DNA of 22,744 bases from Baffinella frigidus (GCA_026770585.1 MU647280.1:63691-86434), one strand, 5' to 3'; positions 1-8,113 are shown, counted from the first letter of the stretch. Program-made: numbers and translations. The notes: generated by a model not told the origin, from the sequence alone.

Positions 1-155
1 TTCACTTTATTGAGGGCAGTCCATGCCGCTAGAATGGTGGTATACAGGAAGGCTTGGGTGTGCGGGGCTTGGAGGGGTGAGTTGCTGTCTGGGGATTCTT
101 CAGTGAGGGATATGCGGTAGGTAAATGAAGAGCAGGGGACGATGGCGCGTGCGTG

Positions 156-644
156 ATGTGTGATGAGGGCGTTGGCGGCGTTTTTCCCCTCAAGAAGAAG
201 CAGGCCGCAGAGAAGGCCCTCAAGGCCAAGCAGGCCGCAGAGAAGGCCCTCAAGGCCAAGCAGGACGGGGAGAAGGCTGTGAAGCCACCCACAGAGCCCC
301 TGCCGAGGACCAGTGCGTCCTCTCAGCCCCTGCCGAGGATCAGCGCGCCCACTGAGCCCCTGCCGAGGATCAGCGCGCCCACTGACCCCCTGCCGAGGAT
401 CAGCGCGTCCTCTCAGCCCCTGCCCAGGGTCGGAGAACCCGCGAACGAGAACCCCATCGACCGAAGGGTCAGGATCCTGGAGAACAGGGTCACCAACTTC
501 GTTCAGGACTCGAACCAGAAGGCGGCCAGGGAGAATAAGGAAACTTTCGAATATCCGCAACACTTCAACAGATATAGCAGACGTACTGTTGAGCCCACAG
601 GTCGCGGAATGGATCGTTTCCGATGCCTCAGCCACTGCGACTGA
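156..644 (+). CDS. Low-complexity protein with decapeptide repeats and a short coiled coil
   Basis: An open frame of about 162 residues starting at the ATG at 156 (a GTG immediately precedes it). Near the N-terminus are two perfect copies and one degenerate copy of a 30-bp unit encoding QAAEKALKAK, a helix-forming Lys/Ala/Glu segment. About five copies of a second 30-bp unit, encoding PLPRISAPTE-like decapeptides, follow (about 294-429). A short heptad-like helix (RVRILENRVTNFVQ) comes next. The last 35 residues are unpatterned and may be out of frame or intronic. Because the repeat length is a multiple of three, every frame across the repeats stays open, so openness alone is weak evidence. 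The helix downstream and the conservative third-position variation favour this frame. No family recognised. The style matches the decapeptide-repeat protein at 5646-6407. Confidence 0.4.
   Translation: MCDEGVGGVFPLKKKQAAEKALKAKQAAEKALKAKQDGEKAVKPPTEPLPRTSASSQPLPRISAPTEPLPRISAPTDPLPRISASSQPLPRVGEPANENPIDRRVRILENRVTNFVQDSNQKAARENKETFEYPQHFNRYSRRTVEPTGRGMDRFRCLSHCD
201..429 (+). repeat. Two consecutive 30-bp coding tandem repeats
   Basis: Units at 201-230 and 231-260 are identical, and 261-284 is degenerate. From about 294 a different 30-bp unit (core CCCCTGCCGAGGATCAGCGC) runs about five times to 429. Both preserve the reading frame and encode ten residues per unit. Confidence 0.85.
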
Positions 645-870
645 ATCAGGGTCACACACAACAACAGCATGCTGTATCTTTGAGCATATAACGTTGCCTT
701 CTGAAAGGCATAGCTCATTTTCGTTCTGTAGCAATCCAAGCAGACCTATCGCACGCTGTGAACTCTGCTTCATCACATGCAAAACAGCCTCCAATTTGAT
801 GCGTGTTAAACGTATCGATTCCTTGCGTGCTCGCTGATTTTTGCATAACTGATTCACGCGAGCCATACCA

Positions 871-1000
871 TCAACCAATAACAAATACAATACACCCTGG
901 CACGCGTGACACAACTTGGTTTTTTTTTGTTGTAATTATATCCAATAACAAATACAATACACCCTGACACGCGTGACACAACTTGGTTTTTTGTTGTACC
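871..1000. repeat. Tandem direct duplication, period 67 bp
   Basis: A block beginning CCAATAACAAATACAATAC and ending in a poly-T tract occurs at about 875-930 and again at about 942-997. The differences are one base in the ACGCGTGACACAACTTGG part and the length of the T run. It lies just beyond the 3' end of the minus-strand gene at 1012-1650. The interval 645-1011 holds no convincing gene. Confidence 0.85.
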
Positions 1001-1011
1001 AAAGCACCTGA

Positions 1012-1650
1012 TCATACGACTATGACTTCCTGGCAGCAGAAAAGAACGTCCTCGAACAGAAAAACCTGACCAGTCTTGTTGTCCTTCAAACCCGCGAGCT
1101 CCAACTCGGACGGCTTGACGATGCTCCAGTCGTCCCCCTCCTTGATGTGGCGCCACTGGTCCGAGCGCCGGACGGTCCTGGGCACGCCGTTTACCACGAA
1201 TTTGACAACGAATTTTTTGATGAACTCGACAGAGATCTCCTCAGTACTGAACCCAGTGCCTGACGCCATGAACGCGTCCGTCGTCGTTACAGTCCAGAAT
1301 TCGTAGGTCAATCTGAACATGCAGAGCTTGTAGGGAGCACCGTTGTCCTGGTTCTCCAACTCAGGGTCGTCGGAGTTGTCCTGGTTCTCCGACCCGGACT
1401 CGTTGCACTTGCTGCTGTAGCACTTGCTGCTGTACATAGAACAGATGTTCCAAAGAGTCCGGGCAATAATCACGGCAATGTCAACGGCAATGACATGGCT
1501 GATGGAGACCCACACCTCGATCGGCTCGGGCTCGATCGGCTCGGGCTCGATCTTGAGCGGTACGGGAGTTGTGATGACGTCGTAGAAAGTGGCAATGCCG
1601 TAGGCCATGTTGGCGAGCATCACGATAGGCAAAGCAGCGACAAAAACCAT
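1012..1650 (-). CDS. Hypothetical membrane or secreted protein, 212 aa
   Basis: It starts at a true ATG (complement of 1648-1650). The N-terminus is hydrophobic (MVFVAALPIVMLANMAYGIA), compatible with a signal peptide or first membrane helix. A short EPEPIE duplication (EPEPIEPEPIE) follows, then a second hydrophobic segment at residues 50-70 (HVIAVDIAVIIARTLW), a Ser/Cys/Asn-rich acidic linker, and a folded-looking C-terminal domain of about 105 residues rich in beta-type alternation (FRLTYEFWTVTTTDAF, FVVKFVVNGVPRTV). No family recognised. Upstream is a TATA-like box in the same orientation, and a perfect 16-bp palindrome lies further out. It is probably one of the membrane or surface proteins that dominate the AT-richer genes of this window. 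Confidence 0.6.
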   Translation of the reverse strand: MVFVAALPIVMLANMAYGIATFYDVITTPVPLKIEPEPIEPEPIEVWVSISHVIAVDIAVIIARTLWNICSMYSSKCYSSKCNESGSENQDNSDDPELENQDNGAPYKLCMFRLTYEFWTVTTTDAFMASGTGFSTEEISVEFIKKFVVKFVVNGVPRTVRRSDQWRHIKEGDDWSIVKPSELELAGLKDNKTGQVFLFEDVLFCCQEVIVV

Positions 1651-1708
1651 TATGGATTAATAGACAGATTTCACCCGACTACTATTCTGATCAGATAATG
1701 CGCGCCAT

Positions 1709-1719
1709 GCTTTTAAATA
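1709..1719 (-). promoter_or_regulatory. TATA-like box of the 212-aa gene
   Basis: On the minus strand the sequence reads TATTTAAAAGC, about 60 nt upstream of the ATG at 1650. It resembles the TATAAAAGC in front of the minus-strand gene at 16624-17010. Confidence 0.45.
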
Positions 1720-1791
1720 CTCAGCAATGTCAAGTACCATTTGAGCGGGTTTGTTCTTTACATATGCCAAGACAAAATAGTCAAAATAGTC

Positions 1792-1807
1792 AACTTTCTA
1801 GAAAGTT
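1792..1807. promoter_or_regulatory. Perfect 16-bp palindrome, heat-shock-element-like
   Basis: AACTTTCTAGAAAGTT is its own reverse complement and contains the nTTCnnGAAn arrangement known from heat-shock-factor sites. It lies about 140 nt upstream of the 212-aa gene, between two minus-strand genes. The surrounding 1720-1948 is AT-rich with short near-repeats (GTCAAAATA, GACTATTCT) and no gene. Confidence 0.35.
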
Positions 1808-1948
1808 AATTCATAGGAATAGGAATAAAACTCCACAGATAAAATTCTGTAAAGAAAAATAGATTCTCAGATTTCCGACTATTCTGACTATTCTGTCTAT
1901 CACTTCTGAAAGTCAAAATTGAGGACTTAGGAATCCAAAAAACAATAA

Positions 1949-4900
1949 TTACCTGGTCCCAATCGGAACCTTGTTCCGGACCCACAGGTCGTCGAGCTTC
2001 AGCTGGTCTCTTTTGAGACCATAAATCACACCTGAAGCTGCTCCTATGTGTAGCTTTGTATACAGAGTGGTGTCTAACATACAACCTGTCACATAGAGTG
2101 CGGGTATCCCGCCCACATTCACATTGATTGTACTAAGCCCCTCTGTCGCCCCTGCTATTGCCGCGTCTGTGTCTTCTAACTCACTCGTCATCTCTATGAA
2201 GCTGGATGGTTGTGACATCCACGTTTTGGCAGCCCACCTGGGAGGAAAAAACGGGCCAGGCCGTGACGCCGCACATTCTGCATGTCCATTGGCACGCGCT
2301 CGTAGATACAACCCCCCCCTCCAATAATACAGGTATATGTAGCCATCCATCAGTGTTGTTTCAAATGAGAAAAATATTTCTTTATCTCCGTTGAAGTTGT
2401 TTTGAAACGGCATGGCCCATATGGAGACAATCAATTGGCTCGAGAACGTACCAAGGGGAACATCGCGGCGATAGTACGCACCATACCTGGTGTCAACTGG
2501 ACCTTGCAACATAACATAATGCGACCCCTCATCAACGTAATAACTGTTTGTCATCCATGGCAAAGTATGGGATCCGATCAATTGTAAAGTGTATCCATTC
2601 CCAGACGAGTCCAATATATTGCCATTGAACCCGTACCGAGCCACGTCGACGACACTGAACCTGGATTGTATTCCGTATGCATCGCGTGGGACTGCCTGCA
2701 TGAGCTCGACGAGTCTCGTTGTGTCTAACTTTCCAAATGAATTCTGCATGGACGCCCACGAGTCCGCAGACAGTGTGACCCGAATTCGCCCTACATTTTC
2801 AGAGCGCCCCTCTTCCTCGACGAGCATTTCCGGTGCGACCCCATCAAGCAACTGTTTGGTAAATTTTGTTATCAATACAACAGCGTCCGGGTACTCTGTG
2901 TGGTTTACCTCCAACACAAACTGTGTTCTGAAACGCTCAGCGATACAACCCTGGTCCGAAACGAACAAGCCGGGTTCACATACACACTCAAATCGGAGAC
3001 CACCGTCGCTCACCAGTGCGTCAAGGTTGACACACGAGACCCCTCCAGTCTGAAGCACACACCCATCGATCCCTTCCACACATTCGTCGATGTCTTCGAG
3101 TTTACAGTCACTTTCACGGTAACGCATCCCAGGGAACGGCAGTTCGCGGTCTTGACAGCGCGTACACATTGATGTTTGTGATAGCACCCCCCCCAGTCGA
3201 CAGCACGTAGAGGGTACCCACAGACTCTCTGAAACATCCATGATGACCTCTGCCGATGGGCAGAAGAAGTGGGGTTCAACAGAACAGTGAGGGCTACACC
3301 CATCACCGCCAAACATGTTTCCATCGTCACATTCCTCAACGAGAGGGAGTAAGACCCTGTCCCCACACGCTGACGGTATCCCATCAAACACGCCAACCGT
3401 GAGATTCGTTGCTACCCCCCCTCCCCAGCACACCTGGTCGCCCCCTGAACCACCGATGCGGTTGATGTACGCACATGACATTGTTTCAGAGACAAATAGT
3501 CCCACGACACTCGAATCGTACTCGACCAGATGCGCAAAGCCTACGTTTTGTGGCACGCATTCAGCCCCTCCAATGGATGGTTGAAAAACTCGAAATTGAC
3601 ACGGACGACAACTCTCGAGACCTATAGCGAGATTGAGAGGGTTGTGAGTGTTCACGGGACACGCCTCACAATCGAGAGTATCATTAATGAAGTAACCAGC
3701 TGCACACACACACATTTCTACGAAGGTGCTGCCTTTCGATACTGTAGTCTTACCAATATCGCATTCATCACATACCTGGTATCCCTTCTCACTTTTGTAC
3801 GTACCCAGAGAACATGGTATACACGCATCCCCAGACAAGAACATCCCAATCTCGCAAACACAACTGGTTCGAACGTCTACCGGCCAGCTCATAGAGTCTC
3901 TTGGGCAATGCAAACACGTGTCCCCTGAATAGAACTGCCCAGGTTGACAGATCCAACCGATTCGGGTGCCCACCGGCCAGTTCGTTGATCCTATAGGACA
4001 CTGTGTACAGTTCTCGTCCCCCAGCACAGCCTTGAACGTATCAACTGGACATAATTCACATATGGCTGCGTCTGTGCGAAAGTGCTGGGGTTTACAGACA
4101 CAATTACTGCCATCCACTGCAGGAGCCTGATTGCCCGAACACTGACACGCGGTACGATCTAGGTTGCTGAAAGTACCATTCGTACACGGTGTGCAAACAG
4201 TAGCACTTGCATACTGCGATACATGATTCAGTGGGAAATTGATGCATGTCCCATTCCTGGCCCCATTGATACTCACTGATTCGAAGGTGCCTGGTTTACA
4301 GACCACACACTGCAACTCTATACCGCGTTCAACGACCCGGTCCACTGGACACGTACAAGTGGTACCGTCGATAGAGCCGTGCTCCCCGGGTGGGCATGAA
4401 GCACACTTAATGTTGCCATTTTCAGCCTTGTATGAATAATTTCCACACTTCACACAAGTATCAGAAGCAATAGAAGCGTTGAAGAAGGGTTCAAACCCTG
4501 CGCTACACCGACAAGCAACAAGGTTGCCAAAAGTGTCCAGCAGTGTCTGGAACCCATCCACACACACACACACCGTCTACCCCTTTCTGGAATGAAGGGC
4601 ATGGACTACACTCGACCATATCCACGTGTATAACATCGTCTGGGTAAAGCTGGGCTTTGGCGGTGACTGCCTCATACCGCAAGACAATCTTATCCACCGG
4701 GCATACACATTGCACTTGATCTGGGCTCCACACAGAGGACCCAGTGCATGGTATACATGCATCACCTGTATCACACAGTGTCACGAAACTTGTGGTAGAG
4801 TCCAAAGCCAACGGTAGTTCATCTGCTGCTACATACACAGTCAATCTTGTCGGGGAGACGTAAAGCCCAGTCAGCAGTCGGTGTGGTGGATCCATCCGGG

Positions 4901-5150
4901 TGCTGCTTATGGTGACACCCAGCCACCCAGTCATGGCTTCTTGACCCGCAGCCTCAACGTCTTCAAAGTAGAAATTGTGAACCGTTTTCCCATTACTCAA
5001 GAACGTTTCCCAACATGGTTTAATTGGTCTGGGGTTACCCTGGCACTGTACACGCAGTTCATGTGTCTGGCGATGGTGAGTCTAGGTTATTCCTGACACG
5101 CTACTCAACCCACTCAATGTGGCAATAACTAGTATACCCAGCCACGACAT
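1949..5150 (-). pseudogene. Secreted Cys-rich GCC2/GCC3-like, DUF4215, EGF-Ca and LamG-like protein; frame broken twice
   Basis: The coding run starts at the ATG at 5150-5148 with a textbook signal peptide (MSWLGILVIATLSGLSSVSG). An in-frame TAG at 5084-5082 interrupts it, and it then stays open to a GT dinucleotide run at 4573-4558, where the frame shifts. From 4573 a continuous 874-codon frame runs to the stop at 1949. Residues of that part: 1-370, tandem Cys-rich repeats of GCC2/GCC3 (ephrin-receptor-like) type (C-x2-C-x-G-xF); about 403-433, a CGD...EECDDGN...GDGCSPHC module typical of DUF4215/Myxococcus Cys-rich repeats; about 493-543, a calcium-binding EGF (DIDEC start); about 643-870, a concanavalin/LamG-like domain ending LDDLWVRNKV. 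No C-terminal membrane helix is seen. Such architectures mediate extracellular adhesion. The two lesions suggest a young pseudogene, polymorphism, tiny introns or sequence error. It is otherwise intact over 3 kb, so recent decay or readthrough is plausible. Confidence 0.75.
4558..4574 (-). repeat. (GT)n microsatellite inside coding sequence, site of a frame change
   Basis: A GT run in the coding strand encodes alternating Val-Cys. Upstream codons start at positions in register with 4574, and the long downstream frame is in register with 4573. One extra base, or loss of one GT unit, explains the offset. Both flanks carry the same Cys-rich domain style. Confidence 0.8.
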
Positions 5151-5312
5151 CTCGATGAGGTGTACCCCACGCTAACTATGAAATAGCTCGACACACAGCA
5201 GAGACGCGTTCAGTGCCGTGATCTCCATGTATTCAAAAAACTTACACATGAGCCCCTACCCAGCCTAATCGGTGGCGTCGAGCTATGTCTCATCGACCTC
5301 GTCGGTCGGTAG

Positions 5313-5765
5313 GTAGGCCGGTGCGAGCACAGGTGGCCCGAGCACAGGTGGCCCGAGCACAGGTGGCCCGAGCACAGGTGGCCCGAGCCCCGGAAGTACA
5401 TCGCCATCCTGCAAAGGATTGTCTGTCAGAGGCACTCACGCATGGTTAAATTTCCACCCATCCAAGTGCGGCTACATCTACACGACCACGCTGTCTACCA
5501 CGGGATCCTGTACCAGCGGGAAGTCGTGGTCGATTCTGTCAAATCAGGTCAGATATGGGTGAAGTCAGACCCCAATCTCGCAATGGACAGTCTCGGGATG
5601 AAAAATATGTGGATACTTGATTCCCGTGTCGTGTCGATGGAGATTCTAGCACCTCAGCGAAGCCAGCAATGCCAAGATGAATTCAAAAACAAGTTTGAAT
5701 GGAGGGTGGTGCATAAGGGTGGTGGTGCATACCACCAAGCCGACGCCGGTGTCGTACGGGAGTAG
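5313..5765 (+). CDS. Possible partial protein with PEHRW repeats, 107 aa from the first ATG
   Basis: The frame is open from 5313 (just after a TAG at 5310-5312), but its first ATG is at 5442. Before that ATG it carries four copies of a 15-bp unit encoding PEHRW, then a protein-like stretch (KYIAILQRIVCQRHSR). After it comes MVKFPPIQVRLHLHDHAVYHG and a beta-rich run (REVVVDSVKSGQIWVKSD). The last 40 residues overlap the minus-strand gene at 5646-6407 tail to tail and are probably not informative. The upstream openness hints at an earlier exon or a lost start. No family recognised. Confidence 0.35.
   Translation, partial: VGRCEHRWPEHRWPEHRWPEHRWPEPRKYIAILQRIVCQRHSRMVKFPPIQVRLHLHDHAVYHGILYQREVVVDSVKSGQIWVKSDPNLAMDSLGMKNMWILDSRVVSMEILAPQRSQQCQDEFKNKFEWRVVHKGGGAYHQADAGVVRE
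5324..5390 (+). repeat. 15-bp tandem repeat, about four copies
   Basis: The unit CCCGAGCACAGGTGG is repeated head to tail, with the last copy merging into CCCGAGCCCC. It is in frame with the ORF that follows. Confidence 0.85.
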
Positions 5766-6407
5766 GCCGATGGTGCCAGTGTCGTACGGGAGTAGGCCGG
5801 TGGTGCCGGTGTCGTGTGGGAGTAGGCCGGTGGTGCCAAAGTCGTACGGGAGTAGGCCGGTGGTGCCAAAGTCGTACGGGAGTAGGCCGTTGACGCCAGT
5901 GTCGGATGGGAGTAGGCCTTGAGGGAGGTCGGGGTTGAGAGCGAGGATGAAACTATCGATGACCAGGGCACGCGTCTTCTGGCGAACGAGGGGGTACCCT
6001 GCGGCGGTTTCTGAGGAAACTGCGACAGGGTCCGGATCGCCGCTACCATCGCCCCCCACCCCATCCCACATTTTCTGGATTGCTATCATTCGTTTGCAAT
6101 GCTCCATCGACAGACAAAGTACAGCGATATCATCGACTTGCCTCGACCCGTCGGAAGGGAACCTCCAACCGAATACACGATTCGACCCCAACATCCTCTG
6201 TACCTTTTCGAGTTCGTCTTGCATCGCCCTAGCTTTACCGTTCCTACCCTGCTCCATGACCGTCATGTGGTTTTTGATCCGGGTCGCCAGCTCCTCTATG
6301 GCGACCACCCTGGCAATCGCCGCTACGCGCCTGACCCTGGCCGTAGCATTGGATTGCTTCACCGGCCCCACCTCAGCGACCTCAGTGGCATCCTCCCGGG
6401 CTGACAT
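5646..6407 (-). CDS. Coiled-coil protein with C-terminal decapeptide repeats, 253 aa
   Basis: The first real ATG is at 6407. The frame remains open further upstream to about 6659, but without an ATG and through a 27-bp non-coding-looking repeat and very GC-rich sequence. From MSARED the protein has a helical region (about residues 20-75, AIARVVAIEELATRIKNH... and ARAMQDELEKVQRMLG) and a central part with conserved-looking hydrophobics (VDDIAVLCLSMEHCKRMIAI, ALVIDSFILALNPDLP). Six copies of a decapeptide (GLLPYDTGTT type) encoded by a 30-bp repeat follow. The last 30 residues are hydrophobic (FKLVFEFILALLASLRC). It is GC-rich, like the ankyrin, RING and chromodomain genes here. The opposite strand is also open across the repeat, so only the non-repeat half gives firm coding evidence. 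No family recognised. Confidence 0.5.
   Translation of the reverse strand: MSAREDATEVAEVGPVKQSNATARVRRVAAIARVVAIEELATRIKNHMTVMEQGRNGKARAMQDELEKVQRMLGSNRVFGWRFPSDGSRQVDDIAVLCLSMEHCKRMIAIQKMWDGVGGDGSGDPDPVAVSSETAAGYPLVRQKTRALVIDSFILALNPDLPQGLLPSDTGVNGLLPYDFGTTGLLPYDFGTTGLLPHDTGTTGLLPYDTGTIGLLPYDTGVGLVVCTTTLMHHPPFKLVFEFILALLASLRC
5743..5925 (-). repeat. 30-bp tandem repeat encoding decapeptides
   Basis: About six units of the type GTCGTACGGGAGTAGGCCGG plus a variable segment (+ strand). Variation between GGTGCC, AAAGTC and TTGACG blocks shows the copies have diverged. All frames stay open because the unit is a multiple of three. Confidence 0.85.
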
Positions 6408-6569
6408 CTCCGCGCGCGGCTTCGGGGTGGCGGCGGTGGCGCGGCGGTGGCGCGGTGGTGGCTTCGGCTTCGGGGCGGCGGCGCGCGCCGGTGGCGGATG
6501 ACCGTGTCTGATGCAGCCTGGGTGGGTAAATTCGTGCTGACAAAAATCTCGTGTGTCTCGTGGGGTCGG

Positions 6570-6655
6570 TTTGCCAAAAAGCCGTTTAAAAGCGCAAACC
6601 AAAAACAGCCGTCTAAAAGCGCAAACCAAAAACAGCCGTCTAAAAGCGCAAACTG
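6570..6655 (-). repeat. 27-bp promoter-proximal tandem repeat, three copies, with a TTTGCCAA half site
   Basis: The unit AAAAGCGCAAACCAAAAACA plus GCCGTCT occurs about three times from 6581 to 6655. TTTGCCAA, one arm of the palindrome common elsewhere in this window, abuts it at 6570-6577. It lies between the divergent genes at 5646-6407 (-) and 6812-7039 (+). Each copy offers a TTTTAAA/TTTTAGA element on the minus strand, so a promoter role is plausible. Confidence 0.6.
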
Positions 6656-6811
6656 ACAAGTCACTTTAGTTGACTTTTGATTCAGTCAACCAAATACCGT
6701 CCATCTATATCTTATTTACGCAACCTTTCACATTTCATGATTTTACCATAAAATGCCAAATCGCCTCTGGATAATTCTCTGGATCCACCTACCCAACATT
6801 TCCCCACCACG

Positions 6812-7039
6812 ATGAGCGTAATTGATGACACCATCAAGGAGACGCGATTGGGTTGGTTGGGACAGCTGATACTCGAGACGAATCAACTCTCATCGACGCA
6901 CAGAAAAGATCTGCATGGACACGCTTCACCGATCCGCAAGGGTCTCCACGACGCTATGATGAGCGGAGACACCATGCAGATTTTTAGAGTGGTGCGAGAG
7001 GAGGAAGACAAAGTGTCGGTAAACCAGAGTGAGTTATGA
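6812..7039 (+). CDS. Small hypothetical protein, 75 aa
   Basis: It starts at an ATG in a good context (CCACGATGAGC) and encodes a soluble, charged, largely helical protein (MSVIDDTIKETRLGWLGQLI at the start). The stop is at 7037-7039, and an AATAAA follows two bases later, which supports it as a real transcription unit. A CCATAAAATG element about 60 nt upstream could serve as a TATA box. No family recognised. The next gene begins 16 nt after the stop, unusually tight for a host nuclear gene and more typical of a virus. Confidence 0.5.
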   Translation: MSVIDDTIKETRLGWLGQLILETNQLSSTHRKDLHGHASPIRKGLHDAMMSGDTMQIFRVVREEEDKVSVNQSEL

Positions 7040-7040
7040 A

Positions 7041-7046
7041 AATAAA
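7041..7046 (+). terminator. AATAAA poly(A) signal
   Basis: It lies directly after the stop of the 75-aa ORF. Confidence 0.45.
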
Positions 7047-7054
7047 TGCTCTAG

Positions 7055-7654
7055 ATGTGTACACACTACAGTCGTAGACCCATGGTGCCCATTTATTGTC
7101 GGGTATGTGCATTCCTCATACTAGCTGGTCTTTGTTTTCTGGGTGGTGTGATGACATGCCACCTTTCGGTACACGGTGAACTAGTTGATTGTGTTGGTGG
7201 GCCGGAATTCTCGCAAACGGTCAGCCCAGAGACGGGTTTTTTTCAGAAACTTGCCACTACGGGCGAAGAGCATGCATGTGCCATTCGACACCGCACAGGT
7301 CGTGTGGTGTGTTGGAACACCGTCGCGAATGATTTTGGGGTGAGTGTTTCTGAAGAGATTAACGTTCCTGAGTGGGTGATTGACGCCCGGGCTATCTCAC
7401 TTGGAATGCATCATTCTTGTGCGATTTGGGGGCCCAAACACACGCTCACATGTTGGGCTTCTGATCAACTGATCACTACTGTCTCACCTGTCAACGTGTC
7501 CAACGGTGTACGTATGCTTGCCACAGGCCACCCTAAATCACGGCATACATGTTTTCTACGCGAGGGTGTGAATGACGTGTCCTGCTTTGGTTCCAAGGAG
7601 AACGCATCGTCTCTGTACAAGCCCAAAAAAATCGTCCAGATTGACAGGTCATAA
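7055..7654 (+). CDS. Secreted RCC1_2/BLIP-II-like repeat protein, apparently truncated
   Basis: ATG codons are at 7055 and 7082. The second gives a better signal peptide (MVPIYCRVCAFLILAGLCFL). The mature part has two recognisable RCC1_2-type units, each with the xxxHxCAI...VxCW signature: ATTGEEHACAIRHRTGRVVCW at about residues 69-89 and SLGMHHSCAIWGPKHTLTCW at about 119-138. A weaker third is HTCFL...VSCFGS. In this family about seven such blades make a beta-propeller that binds protein partners. Here the chain stops after IVQID, exactly where another blade (usually G.HTCA) should begin. A tRNA-Lys on the other strand begins 17 nt later. A 3'-truncated propeller is therefore likely; a very short functional form cannot be excluded. 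Confidence 0.6.
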   Translation: MCTHYSRRPMVPIYCRVCAFLILAGLCFLGGVMTCHLSVHGELVDCVGGPEFSQTVSPETGFFQKLATTGEEHACAIRHRTGRVVCWNTVANDFGVSVSEEINVPEWVIDARAISLGMHHSCAIWGPKHTLTCWASDQLITTVSPVNVSNGVRMLATGHPKSRHTCFLREGVNDVSCFGSKENASSLYKPKKIVQIDRS

Positions 7655-7670
7655 GCCTCAGGCTCAAAAT

Positions 7671-7744
7671 TACCAACGCCGGGTCTCGAACCCGGAACCT
7701 TCGTGTTAAAAGCACGACGCCTCTGCCTATTGAGCTACGCCGGC
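7671..7744 (-). tRNA. tRNA-Lys (anticodon TTT)
   Basis: Reading the minus strand, the acceptor arm GCCGGCG pairs with CGTTGGT (three G-U pairs) and the discriminator is A. The D arm starts TAGCTCAATAGG. The anticodon stem TCGTG/CACGA closes a seven-base loop CTTTTAA with anticodon TTT. The T arm CCGGG-TTCGAGA-CCCGG is perfect. CCA is not encoded, as expected for a eukaryotic nuclear or viral gene. No intron. A short T run (TTTT) follows the 3' end on the minus strand, suitable for Pol III termination. Confidence 0.92.
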
Positions 7745-7926
7745 AATCAATCTGTAGGTGAGGTTGCACATATGTAAAATGTATCAAACAACTAATATGT
7801 CTACTCAGAGCCACGTGTGAATGTGTGAAACTTCACAAAAGCCCAGCTGAGCTCACATAAAAAACAGTATATAACCCTCAAATTCAGGTGAATCAAATAA
7901 GCAGTGTGACGCAACACAATTACCTG

Positions 7927-8011
7927 GCCCCCGTGGCCTAGTGGTATAACAATTATTATTCGGCTATAAGGCAGTGGGTTCGATTCCCGGGTGAATCCCC
8001 TAACCAGGCCA
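7927..8011 (+). tRNA. tRNA-like sequence, probably a degenerate tRNA
   Basis: Both internal Pol III promoter boxes match consensus: box A TGGCCTAGTGG at 7934-7944 and box B GGTTCGATTCC at about 7978-7988. The acceptor 5' strand GCCCCCG and the D arm resemble tRNA-Arg. The middle holds only a weak TTAT/ATAA stem around TATTCGGCT, the T stem is imperfect, and the expected 3' acceptor strand is replaced by GTGAATCCCC. CTGG/CCAG and TGGCC/GGCCA at the two ends can pair. It is more likely a tRNA relic or tRNA-derived element than a working tRNA. Confidence 0.4.
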
Positions 8012-8016
8012 AAAAC

Positions 8017-8050
8017 GGGGACAATTTCACAAAGCCGTGAAATTATCCCC
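8017..8050 (+). other. 14-bp hairpin downstream of the tRNA-like sequence
   Basis: GGGGACAATTTCAC and GTGAAATTATCCCC are inverted with one mismatch around a six-base loop AAAGCC. It is too regular for chance. Confidence 0.6.
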
Positions 8051-8069
8051 ACTCTCCCATTTCTACAAA

Positions 8070-8113
8070 TTGGGCGCACTCGCTTTTTGCCCAACGGTTG
8101 ATTTTTTGAATTT
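8070..8113 (+). other. Second hairpin followed by a T run
   Basis: TTGGGC at 8070-8075 pairs with GCCCAA at 8089-8094, and CGGTTGATTTTTTG follows. With the preceding hairpin this could be a terminator or processing structure for a Pol III transcript from 7927. Confidence 0.35.

Noticed and set aside
6407-6659. N-terminal extension of the decapeptide-repeat protein (CAFRRLFLV repeats)
   Set aside because: It has no ATG, and the stretch is a 27-bp promoter-like repeat that happens to keep the frame open.
7533-8094. Minus-strand frames across the tRNA genes
   Set aside because: They translate tRNA and hairpin sequence.
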